Assembly (NCBI RefSeq): GCF_950295315.1
Contig: NC_080181.1
Location: forward strand, 33,434,441-33,498,440
Direction: 5' to 3'
Length of the DNA: 64,000 bases
Source of the DNA: Erinaceus europaeus
Lineage: Eukaryota > Chordata > Mammalia > Eulipotyphla > Erinaceidae
Shown here: piece after piece, positions 56,009-64,000 of the stretch
Layout of the letters: each line of letters opens with the position of its first letter
Position numbering within the stretch: position 1 is the first letter of the stretch
The notes under the pieces: generated by a model
Told to the model about the DNA's origin: nothing
The model's input: the letters and a program-made list of their open reading frames with translations, nothing else
Database searches by the model: none
Made by a program: the position numbers and the translations under genes

Positions 56009-57682
56009 CCTGAAGGGGGTAGCGGTGGGGGGGGTGGTTCTGGCCGAAGCAGCTCCTCCCCCATCTGGCGAGGGGAGGGGGCCTGTCCAAACACATCCAG
56101 GGTATCCGAAGCCCCCGGTGGCCCCGATGGTGGTGGTAGTGGCGGTGGTGGCGGCGGGGAGGGGTAGCCAGTGGCCAGTGTAGTGAAGCCCATGGTGGGC
56201 CGGTAGCTGGGGCTCCCACTACGGCTGCTCTGGGAGGGGGAGCCAGTGGATGAGGGTGTGGACTTTCGAGAGAAGCTGACTGCGGCCGGGGGCTGCAGGG
56301 TGATCTCCGACATCTCTGCCTGCTGCAGGAGGCCCGGACGTGGCCGGGCGCGGGAGGCCAGCTCAGGAGAGCCAGTGCGGGAGCTCAGGGGGCTTTGGGT
56401 GAGAGGTGAGAGCCTGGAGGGCTGTAGCACCACTTGATGTAAACTGGGCTCGGCGCGCCTGGCCTGCCGGGGGCTGGGCCGCGGCCGGGGTTCATACCAC
56501 CGGGTGTCCAGGCCAAACGTGCTGGGGCCCCCGTGCCCCCCGGGCTCAGCCGGCTCGGGGTAAGGCAACACGGGTATGCCCATACCTTGGCTGGTATGTC
56601 TTAGCTGCCCTTGGCTCACCAGGGGCTGTAGGGGTCTGTCCTGCCACTTGGCGGTGGGTGGAGCAGGGCCGGGGCCCCTGCCTGGAGACTTGCCCACCCA
56701 GCCCTTGGGCGCCTCCAGGGACAGGATGCCTGGGTAGGCTGCAGGCACCTGCAGGGAGGTGGGGGGCAGCCCCCGGGGGAGGCCGGCCTTGGACTGCAGG
56801 CTCTCGGTGACATCACAGGGGTGCAGCTGGTGGGGGAACATCATGGTGGCTGGGGTCTCCAAGCCCCCAAAGGAGAACTCTGGGCGGCCCCAGGGCTCAG
56901 GGGAGCGGCCCCCTGTGGGTGTCTGAGTCAAGGGCAGCGTGCTATTGGAAGCATTCTCTCCATTCTCCTCTGGGATGGTAGGGTGGCCGAAAGGCCCCTC
57001 AGTGTGCAGGGGTGGGGAAGACATGACGGAGCTCAGTGGGCTGCCTACTTCAGGCATGTAGAAGGGTGGGGGCTCCACCTCGCCGGGGCTGCTGCTGCTC
57101 AGGTAGCCGTAGTACTGGGCATGGTGGAAGGGCCGAGGGGCGGGCGGCCTGGCCTGGCCTGTGGCCTGTAGCCGGCCCTCTAATCCCCTGGGACCCTCTA
57201 GCCCACGAGGCTGGAAGCGAGGACTATATGCTGGTGGCGGCAGGTAGGACTCCTGGCTGGATGATAGCGGGGTCAACTGGGACTTCAGGGCGGCCACGGA
57301 CGTGGGCACCAGCGGGTCATCATTCTCCTCATCTGACTGGCGGAACTCGGGGTACATGTCCGTCTCCTCAGCGAAGGGGAAGCCCTCGATGCGCCGGCTC
57401 TTCATGGAAGGCTCCATGTCAGAGGGATCCATGACAAAGCGGCCATCGGGGCCTCGGCTGATAAGCTCTATGGGTGTGGTGGCCTCAGCTTCGGCCTCTG
57501 CCTTGGCCACACTGTACTTCTTGCTGCTGATGGCCCTCTTGGTCTTCTTATACAGGGACAGCTCCTTCTCCCGGGTGGGGCTCAGCATCCTTTTGGCAGC
57601 TGGCTGGCCTTGGTCATCAGAGGACTCAGAGGGAGGCCGCAGCGTCCGAATGCTCTCAGGGCTCACCTTACCAGAAGACAAG
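56009..57682 (-). CDS. IGSF9B: IGSF9B coding exon, large proline-rich cytoplasmic tail
   Basis: This 1674-bp exon encodes about 558 residues of the intracellular tail. It starts LSSGKVSPESIRTLR and ends RPEPPPPPLPPSG. The sequence is rich in Pro, Ser and Gly, with no globular domain visible. Two PPxY motifs occur: PPAY at 57226-57237 (in SYLPPPAYSPRF) and PPFY at 57058-57069. These are typical WW-domain ligands. Near the 3' end is a proline expansion, PSPPPPPPLPPPSGPPG, which looks longer than in the human protein I remember. The acceptor is TCCTCACAG|CTTG and the donor TCAGG|GTGAGT, both in phase 2. Synaptic scaffold binding is known for IGSF9B (via S-SCAM/MAGI2); assigning it to these motifs is my inference. 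Confidence 0.96.
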
Positions 57683-58182
57683 CTGTGAGGAAGGGGAAAT
57701 AGCATGAGAGGGGATGCTCTGAGTCCTCTTAGCAAAGACAGCTACAAACACCTGGGGAGATGAGACATGAAATGCTTTGGCGGCTCTCCACCATGTATGC
57801 TGCCTGTGTTTTGAATGAACACCCACACCTCTGCTTAGACTCTGCCTAGCTCCTGCAGGTGATCACTCTGTCTCATCACACCTCCATCCCCAAGTTGCTC
57901 AAACCATGCAAGCTCATTTTCATATTAACTAAAGCAAGATACACAAAGAATGGAAAAAATGTTTTAAATATCACAGCACTGCATTCCAAAGACAGAGAAG
58001 GGAACTCTCTGCTCTTTCAGACAGTCTATGCACAGACAGCTGAAATGAACACACAGCTCAATTCAAAGGAAATTGCTCTGAGACACTGTCACAGGGCTGA
58101 GCCAGGCAAACTGTCCCCATCTCCACCCTCCACCCACATGCCACCATCATGCCAGGGTCCTCAGAGGGCCAGGAATACTTAC

Positions 58183-58228
58183 GGAGACTCTAGACTCTTC
58201 CTGCAGTGAGTAATGGAGAGTGGGGGGT
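58183..58228 (-). CDS. IGSF9B: IGSF9B coding exon, 46-bp cytoplasmic linker
   Basis: This very short exon encodes DPPLSITHCRKSLES plus the first two bases of a proline codon. It enters in phase 1 and leaves in phase 2, which is exactly what the transmembrane exon and the large tail exon require. The acceptor is TTCCAG|ACCCCC and the donor is TCTCC|GTAAGT. It sits between introns of 476 bp and 500 bp. It supplies the first cytoplasmic residues after the basic stop-transfer run. Skipping it would shift the frame into the large exon, so it should be constitutive in tail-bearing isoforms. The peptide matches what I remember of mammalian IGSF9B. Confidence 0.9.
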
Positions 58229-58424
58229 CTGGAAGGAAAAAAGAGGGAAGAGAGAGTCCACAAGAGATGAAAGAAAGAAACTCATTCAGGTGCCTCCAGC
58301 TGCCACTTGGGCCCAGAGCAAAGTCACTGAAGAAGCGTGAGGGGTCCTATTTCAAGGCTCAGGCCCTGACCACACACTTGTTCTCTTCCTATTGGTCTGT
58401 CCCCACCAGCCCTGCTGCCTTTAT

Positions 58425-58556
58425 TTTTAATTTAATTTAATGTTTAGAGACAGAGGAATTGACAGGGAAGGGGGAGACTAGAAAAGGAAAGAGAGAGACA
58501 CCTGTAGCACTGCTTCACTCTCATGTGCTCTATTGGGTGCACAACCATCTGGCCCC
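58425..58556 (-). mobile_element. tRNA-derived SINE, antisense, internally deleted
   Basis: AATTTAATTTAATGTTTAGA, ACACCTGTAGCACTGCTTCA, CTCTATTGGGTGCACAACCA. The middle part with the B box is missing. It lies in the 476-bp intron next to the transmembrane exon. Confidence 0.7.
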
Positions 58557-58704
58557 TTTTTTGCCTTATTTTAAATGCTGCCCCTTGCAACTTCCCTCTT
58601 GTCAAGGGATGGGATGTATGCTACAAAGAGACCATCTTCCCTGATGCGGAGCATCTGAAATGGAGTCAGGTACTGCAAGTGGGAAGGGGGAGGCAGATAC
58701 CAAC

Positions 58705-58866
58705 CTTTTTTGCGCTTGAGCTTACGCTTGCGCTGCTTGTTGACAAAGCAGGCGGCCAGGGTGCTGAATAGGATAGCAGCTGCCAAGAAGCAGATGGTAG
58801 CTACGATTCCAGCCAACACAGGCCGGGCGAGCCCATCATCAGTCAAGTCCGGCTGTGGGAAGATGT
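58705..58866 (-). CDS. IGSF9B: IGSF9B coding exon, juxtamembrane and transmembrane segment
   Basis: This 162-bp exon encodes the extracellular stalk IFPQPDLTDDGLARP, one hydrophobic membrane helix (VLAGIVATICFLAAAILFS then TLAACFV), and a strongly basic stop-transfer run NKQRKRKLKRKK. The predicted topology is type I, with the FN3 domains outside. The acceptor is preceded by CATCCTCTCAG and the exon starts in phase 1. The donor is AAAAAG|GTTGGT, a GT site that departs from the GTRAGT consensus, so it may be weak. If this intron were kept, the frame would add 46 residues and stop, giving a receptor without its long tail. The identity is strongly supported by the continuity of phases on both sides. 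Confidence 0.94.
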
Positions 58867-59254
58867 CTGAGAGGATGAGAGGAGAGGAAACATGCTTGAG
58901 TCCCTCCCTCCAGTGCCCCACCTAATTGACATACAACCCCCCACCAACACACACACACACACACTCTCTCTCCTCTATCTCTCTATCTCTTTCTCTCTCT
59001 CCCTCTCTCTCACTATCTTCTGGGACCCCAAAGAGCAGACACTATTAAGTAAGGTTCAGGCTCCACAGCTTGATGCTAACAGAGGAGAACGATAGCAGGA
59101 GAGAGAAAGGGACCATGGACAGAAGATGAGTCTTTACTGGGTGGCTTATAACCTCAAATAACACATATAGCCTATTCTTGCAAGAATAATTTTCCTGGAA
59201 TAATTGATAACTTGTTCAGTAATTTTTGGAAAATGCTTTTATGCATGTTAACAG

Positions 59255-59455
59255 ATTTTTTTTTCTTTTCTTTTTTTATTTGCTAGGTCAGAAAGAAATT
59301 GAGCAGGATGGGGGAAATTTAGAGAGAGAGAGATACCTGCAGACTTGCTTCATTGCTCATGAAGCTTTCTCTTGCAGGTGGGGGCTGGGAGCTTAAACCC
59401 AGGCCCTTCCACATGGTAACATGTGAGTTCTACTAAGTGTACCACCTCTATGGCC
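59255..59455 (-). mobile_element. tRNA-derived SINE, group A, antisense
   Basis: TATTTGCTAGGTCAGAAAGA, CCTGCAGACTTGCTTCATTG, AGCTTAAACCCAGGCCCTTC and GAGTTCTACTAAGTGTACCA. Confidence 0.88.
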
Positions 59456-59704
59456 CTGTGTTTTCAGATATTAAGTCAAGGAGGTAGGCAAGACACCTGC
59501 TATTGTTCTCTTTAAAAAGATGGAAGGACTGAATTTGAGGGACTTGCTTACAAGCTACCACGTATCATACCTGCTCTATAACAGTTACTCTGACTTCTAG
59601 TTGGGTCCTATCTACCTATCTGTAGAGACAATGTGATGGTAAAGTACTATCTTAGTGAGACAAGCTGTTAATAAAGAATTTGGACCAACCCCCTACCAGT
59701 AAGT

Positions 59705-60028
59705 AACTCTTTTTTCTTGCTACCAGGTTTATCACTGGGGCATGGTGGATGCACAAGAATCCACTACTCTTGATGGCCATTTTTTCCTTTTATTTTCTTC
59801 TCTTTTAACTGGTTGGACAGAGAGTACTTGTGAGGGGAAGGGAATGGAGAGAAGGAGAGAGAGAGAGAAACCTATAATACTGATTCACTACTCCTGAAGC
59901 TTCAGAGAGAGAGACCTATAGCACTGCTTCACTGCTTCCTCCCTGCAGGTGGGGGTCGAGGCCTGAGCCCAGCTCCTTGTGCATGGTAGTAACATGGGCT
60001 CAACCAGATGAATCACTGCTCAGCATCA
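59705..60028 (-). mobile_element. tRNA-derived SINE, extended, antisense
   Basis: TTGCTACCAGGTTTATCACT, CCACTACTCTTGATGGCCAT, TTGGACAGAGAGTACTTGTG, CTCCTTGTGCATGGTAGTAA and GGGCTCAACCAGATGAATCA. It has a short internal duplication of the CACTGCTTCA stretch. Confidence 0.82.
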
Positions 60029-60294
60029 CAGTAAGTATGGAAGATGGGGTTCATCTCAGGTGAGGATGCAGGAGCTGGCTGGGGTCTCAGACAGGGTCCA
60101 GTTCCTCCCCTACAGGCTCTAGAATACAGGCTCACTTTATGCAGACATTTACAGAATTCCTCAGTGACAGCCAGGACCAGACTCCACCCTACAGTTATAT
60201 TAGTAAGTGTCATTCTAGGCTCAGCAAAGCAGGGATTGAAAGATCCTATGATGTATTGAGCCAGAAGCCATTGCTATGTCAATAGTAACTATGG

Positions 60295-60905
60295 TTAAAA
60301 ATAATCCAAATCTCACACTGCTGGTGGGAATGCAAACTAGTTAAGTTCTTGTGGAAAACAGTTATGGAGAGTCCTTAAACAAAATAAAAATGGAAATGCC
60401 TTCTGATCCAGCAAAACCACTTCTAGGCATATATCCAAAGACATGAGGACACCAGTTTAAAGGGATATATACATCCTCATATTCATAGCTGCACTATTCA
60501 CAATAGTCAGGGGATAGAAGCAGCCTAAATGTCCATTAATATACCAGTGAATAAAGATGTTTTAGGATATATATCCATTAGAATACTGTCTGGCAATTTA
60601 AAAGGGAGATATTATATCCTTAGGGACAAAATGGATGTAACTGGAGATATAACCGGTTAATGAAATAAAAAGTGAAAGACAAATACCAGATGGTTTTGGC
60701 CTTATGTGGAATATAGATAATTAAAGCACAGAAACTTTAAGGAGAAAATTAGGAGCTCCAAATTGCCTCTCAGACTTTGTGAGAATTCTGGTTGGAGGGA
60801 GGGGCAAAAAATTCTGGTTGATGATGGGTGCAGTGTAAAACTTTGCCCCCGGAATCTTACAACTTTGCAAATTGTAATTAAATCATTAATAAAAATATTT
60901 TGAAA
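60295..60905 (+). mobile_element. L1 3' end, sense
   Basis: CTGGTGGGAATGCAAACTAG, TTCTAGGCATATATCCAAAG, CATAGCTGCACTATTCACAA, GCAGCCTAAATGTCCATTAA and TTAAATCATTAATAAAAATA follow the order of a mammalian L1 end. It runs against the direction of IGSF9B. Confidence 0.88.
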
Positions 60906-60919
60906 AGTAATTCAAGTCA

Positions 60920-61130
60920 GGACCAGATAGGACCTGAGTATGTACATGGTACCATGCACAAGGACCTGGGTTCAAGCCCCCAGTCCCCACATGAGGGGGG
61001 AAAGTTTCACAAGTAGCGAAGCAATGCTACAGGTGCCTCTGTCTGTTTCTCTGTCTCTTCCTGCCCCCACCCTGCTCCCTTCTCAATTTTTCTCTGTCCT
61101 ATAAAATTAAATTAATTTTAAAAAGTAATT
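60920..61130 (+). mobile_element. tRNA-derived SINE, group A
   Basis: GAGTATGTACATGGTACCAT, GGTTCAAGCCCCCAGTCCCC, GTTTCACAAGTAGCGAAGCA and TCTCTGTCCTATAAAATTAA. Confidence 0.88.
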
Positions 61131-61139
61131 CAAATTTGC

Positions 61140-61345
61140 AGCTATGGAAATAGCTCAGCTAGTAGAATATAGAACTTGATTGAGTGTCTGAGGCTTGCAA
61201 TTCAATCCTTGGTACTTCATGTACCAGAGAGGTGCTCAGCCTGCACGCATGCTGTCTTGCACATTCTCTCATTCTCTCTCTCTCTCCCTCCCTCTCTCTC
61301 TTTCTCATGAAACAGTATGTGTGTCATATGAAATATACAGTAAAT
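61140..61345 (+). mobile_element. SINE-like element, group C type
   Basis: GCTATGGAAATAGCTCAGCTAG, CTTGCAATTCAATCCTTGGT, CATGTACCAGAGAGGTGCTC and a CT body ending CTCATGAAACAG. Confidence 0.65.
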
Positions 61346-61398
61346 TTTTAAAAATATATCGTAACCCAATTCATGATGGTTGGTTAAAAAGAAATTGG

Positions 61399-61560
61399 AA
61401 GAAGGTGAAAAGTCTGACTTCTGTAATTGCTTCCCTGAGAGAGTTAAAGAATAGGAAAGCTATCAGGGGAAGGGATGGGATACAGAGTTCTGGTGGTGGG
61501 AATTGTACCCCTCTTATCCTATGGTCTTGTCAGTGTTTCCATTTTATAAATTAAAAAAAA
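61399..61560 (+). mobile_element. Family E copy 10, 5'-inverted
   Basis: 61399-61434 is family E sequence in reverse orientation (GTCTGACTTCTGTAATTGCT), followed from about 61437 by forward sequence (AAAGAATAGGAAAGCTATCA) to the 3' end and an A-run. A 16-bp duplication with one mismatch, AAAAAGAAATTGGAAG at 61386-61401 and AAAAAGAAATTTGAAG at 61557-61572, frames the insertion. Confidence 0.82.
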
Positions 61561-62489
61561 AGAAATTTGAAGGTTGCAGCCTTTGGAAGCTATAGTTTAA
61601 CTCAAAGGAACACAGAAGTCACTGCAGCTTTATACACCCAAGAGAAACCTTTAACTGTGGATGCAAAAGAAACTGAACACAGAGCAGCTTGTTCACTGAT
61701 GGTGCTGGTGAAATTCTTAAGTCTTCTACTCTAACCTTGACTGCAAGCTATATTCTCTGTTTCTCCACCTCTCTGAGTCTTCCCTGGAGGGAAGCCAAGA
61801 CAGAAACATGTTGGGTTCTGTTGCCTATAAGAGGCACCTCAGTATGGAAAAAAAAAAAAATGAAAATACAAGCTAGAAATCACACTTTATACTCCTAGCT
61901 CCAGAGGTTTCATGCCCCTTTAGTTTCATGTCCCTTCCCACCTGCCATTCTGCCCATTCTGGCACTTCTTGACCAAGTTCCCTGCTAACTGGTCCTGGGG
62001 TCTTTGCAAGAGCACTGCCCAAGGAAATGGGGCCATTGCTTGGTCACCACACATGAAAGTCTTCCCACACTAAGAGGACCACTTCCTGGGAAGAAAGGGG
62101 AGAAAAGGGGTGAGAAAGGGGGTGGGGAGACCCTGCTATGCTTTAGGAATTGTAGCTAAAGAAAGATGTGCTGAAATAGGACCAGGGCCAAGGGGAGAAA
62201 ACGATAAGTGGAGAAAGCACTGGGGAGTTGGCTCTATTTAGCCTGGGGGAGAAAAAAATCGAGCAAGAGGACGGAGTAGAAGAAAACAATACCAAATAGC
62301 AATTTTTCAATAAAACCACCATAATTATAAAGCAGCCTTCTAAAAGTCACTGGATACTTATTGACCTATTGTCTTTTTAATCCAATTTACTGCCCTACCC
62401 CACTACAACACTGAAAGAAACAGAGAATGTATAGAAAAAAAATAATAAATCAAGATATTTTCTTGTGCAATTTCACCACCCCTGGGGTG

Positions 62490-62685
62490 CTTTTTTATTT
62501 AAGTATGGAAGATGGAAGGAAGGAGTGTGGAAGAAAGAGAGAGAGAGAGAAAGATGGATCCCACATAGAACTGGAAATGTCCCCAAGCCTACAGCATTCC
62601 CATGTGGCGTTGAGGCTCAATACCAGGAGACATAAGTGATTAGCCAGTCACCCTATCTGGTGAGCTATTCCTCTAGCCCCTCCAG
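62490..62685 (-). mobile_element. tRNA-derived SINE, antisense, diverged
   Basis: GGAAGAAAGAGAGAGAGAGA, GTTGAGGCTCAATACCAGGA and CACCCTATCTGGTGAGCTAT match the reverse layout of group D. Confidence 0.6.
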
Positions 62686-62930
62686 TTCTTTCTAACTACT
62701 GTAAAGATGGTCAGACTTCCTTCTGTGGTCAGAAACTGTCAGCCACACAGCTCTCTGATTAAGATGCAGCAGCCCATCCTCCTGGAAGCGTGCAAACAGT
62801 CCCAACCAGACCTCTCCTTTTGTTTCCAACCAGCCCCTCTCTCCATATTAGCCACTTCACAAGGGGGTCCCAACATGGTTCTGAGTTTTCATTCCAGTAA
62901 CTGTAAGAGGCACCCCAGCCCCCAAAGTAC

Positions 62931-63015
62931 CTGTGCTTGAGACTCCGGCGATGTTGCTGGGCTCACTGATAAGATCTTGCATGACGGCCAGAACCCGGAA
63001 CTCATACCAGGTATC
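62931..63015 (-). CDS. IGSF9B: IGSF9B coding exon, end of second FN3 domain
   Basis: This 85-bp exon lies between an acceptor ending CTGTAG and the donor ACAG|GTACTT. It opens in phase 0 with DTWYEFRVLAV, the F/G-strand signature of an FN3 domain (tyrosine corner WYEFRV), and continues to SEPSNIAGVSST. It ends in phase 1, one base into an Asp codon. It follows the FN3 exon after a 783-bp intron, and the joined reading DLSQ-DTWYEFRV is continuous. It is too short to stand out in an ORF scan and was found from splice sites and frame. Next comes a 4.06-kb intron filled with repeats. Confidence 0.92.
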
Positions 63016-63798
63016 CTACAGCCCCAGGGACAACACTCTGTCAGCTGAAGAACCCAGACAGCACTGACCCACCACTGACCCCGCCATGAGCTTACATGGG
63101 ATAGGGCCCACTACAGCAGTGGTGCACTGGAAGAGTTGAAAAAAAAAAAGGTCCTATTTTGTAGCATCTGCCCAAGTCCATGATACAAACACTCCCACCA
63201 TGACTGAGTATAGGTATGCATAGAGGGTACTGAAAGCAGAGTTGGCGAGAACAGGTGCACACATGGGCTTGCAGGAGCCAACTCCAGCATAGAACAAGTA
63301 TCCAGGGAATGAAGACAGAAAGCCAGGTGACCCTGAAAGGAACTGCTTCCTGTCTCCTGGAACTGTAGAGTTAGTAATGGTTACCTGGGGTCAACTAGTG
63401 GAGGACACAAGCTCCCTTCTGGGGATTCTGAGTGTTAAAGGCAAAGCTAGATGACAATCCTAGGAAAGTGTGCCAACCAAGAAACGCCCCCAATAAGGAG
63501 CTGAGGGTAATGCCTGGTTGTCATGGGAGGCTCTCAATGTGCCCAGCCTTATTCTCACTTGAGTCAAGACCTGGAGCCAACACACAGCACCAGAGCTCCC
63601 CTCTACCACAGAGCTGACTCTACAGAACACTTCCACTCATGTGACTTAATGATCCAAACTTTGGGAGCTGATCTGGGAGAGACCATGGCACCCCCTAGAC
63701 ACCTAAACTAGCTCACTCAAAGCTTCCCGTGACCCTGAGAGAAGAGCCACGTCACAACCTGACTGGAGGAAGAAGAGCTGAGGAAAGCCAGGCCTCAC
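63016..63798 (-). other. IGSF9B intron within FN3 domain, 783 bp
   Basis: A phase 0 intron splitting the second FN3 domain. Apart from an A10 run at about 63140, I see no repeat or other feature in it. Confidence 0.85.
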
Positions 63799-64000
63799 CT
63801 GGGACAGATCCTTGGCAAAAAAGTCTCCATCTGTGCCCGGGATGGCATCGTCCAACGTCTCCCAGCGCTCACCCACACGGAACTCCATGATGTAGCGGTC
63901 GATGGGGAAGCTGTGGTTGGCAGGGGGCAGCCAAGACAGGAGCACACCCTGCTGGGTCCGATTGGCTGTGAGGCACCTCGGTGGGGTAACCAGCACCAGG
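63799..64000 (-). CDS. IGSF9B: IGSF9B coding exon, second FN3 domain (partial)
   Basis: This exon runs off the right edge of the window, so its acceptor is not visible. It encodes about 67 residues of a fibronectin type III domain: LVTPPRCL at the start, LLSWLPP (B-strand tryptophan), then IDRYIMEFRV and DFFAKDLSQ at the end. Two N-glycosylation sequons, NRT and NHS, fit an extracellular location. The donor is CAG|GTGAGG, in phase 0. From family knowledge, IGSF9B is a Turtle/Dasm-type receptor with five Ig and two FN3 domains; this is the membrane-proximal FN3. The Ig domains and FN3-1 must lie to the right. The identity rests on agreement of this and all downstream exons with IGSF9B as I remember it; IGSF9 is the alternative paralogue but its tail differs. 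Confidence 0.93.

Larger units (their letters stand above)
58867..62930 (-). other. IGSF9B intron, 4.1 kb
   Basis: This intron lies between FN3 and transmembrane exons. It includes CA and CT simple repeats at 58945-59015, SINEs, an L1 3' end and a 5'-inverted family E copy, each listed. The stretches 60030-60290, 61575-62485 and 62690-62928 hold nothing that I recognise. Confidence 0.85.

Noticed and set aside
56406..57688. Plus-strand frames opposite the large IGSF9B exon
   Set aside because: They are shadows caused by the high GC content of the real exon.
56005..57735. The 576-codon frame as a single-exon gene starting upstream of 57682
   Set aside because: The first codons lie in the intron; a clean acceptor at 57683 and phase match show it is an internal exon of IGSF9B.

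Overview
The window looks like nuclear DNA of a placental mammal, most likely a hedgehog (Erinaceidae, probably Erinaceus). Two things support this. First, it carries most of the 3' half of one vertebrate gene, IGSF9B, on the minus strand with GT-AG introns. Second, it is packed with tRNA-derived SINEs whose head reads roughly GCACCTGGTTGAGCGCACAT, with a B box GGTTCAAGCCC and a CT-rich body ending TCTATCCAATAAATAAA. I associate this SINE type with the hedgehog ERI family. That assignment is from memory and no search was run. A 200-N block at 12190-12389 is an assembly gap.

Region 1 (1-32 kb) has no gene that I can support. It is a mosaic of SINEs in four sequence groups (called A-D here), antisense L1 fragments, a LINE-like 3'-end repeat present in at least ten copies (called family E here), a third repeat (family F), one well-defined solo LTR with a 6-bp target duplication (16035-16491), one less certain LTR, and long microsatellites.

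Region 2 (about 32.0-43.7 kb) contains no recognisable SINE over about 12 kb, in sharp contrast to both flanks. It lies directly downstream of the IGSF9B stop codon, so I read it as the very long 3' UTR of that gene. Candidate poly(A) signals on the minus strand are at 39355, 33371 and 32157.

Region 3 (43.7-64 kb) holds seven coding exons of IGSF9B, read right to left: a partial fibronectin type III exon running off the right edge, the end of that domain, the transmembrane exon, a 46-bp linker exon, a 1674-bp exon for most of the cytoplasmic tail, a 122-bp basic exon, and the last coding exon. All phases join without a frameshift to give about 832 residues. The product is a synaptic Ig/FN3 adhesion receptor. 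The tail has two PPxY motifs and ends in TLL, a class I PDZ ligand, which fits the published link of IGSF9B to the multi-PDZ/WW scaffold S-SCAM (MAGI2) at inhibitory synapses. An additional exon at about 55.3-55.4 kb resembles the shorter-isoform C terminus known in human but lacks its stop.

No new gene system was found. The most notable structures are two 5'-inverted retrotransposon insertions (one in a SINE, which is rare), the clean solo LTR, the SINE-free 3' UTR, and the altered alternative C-terminal exon.
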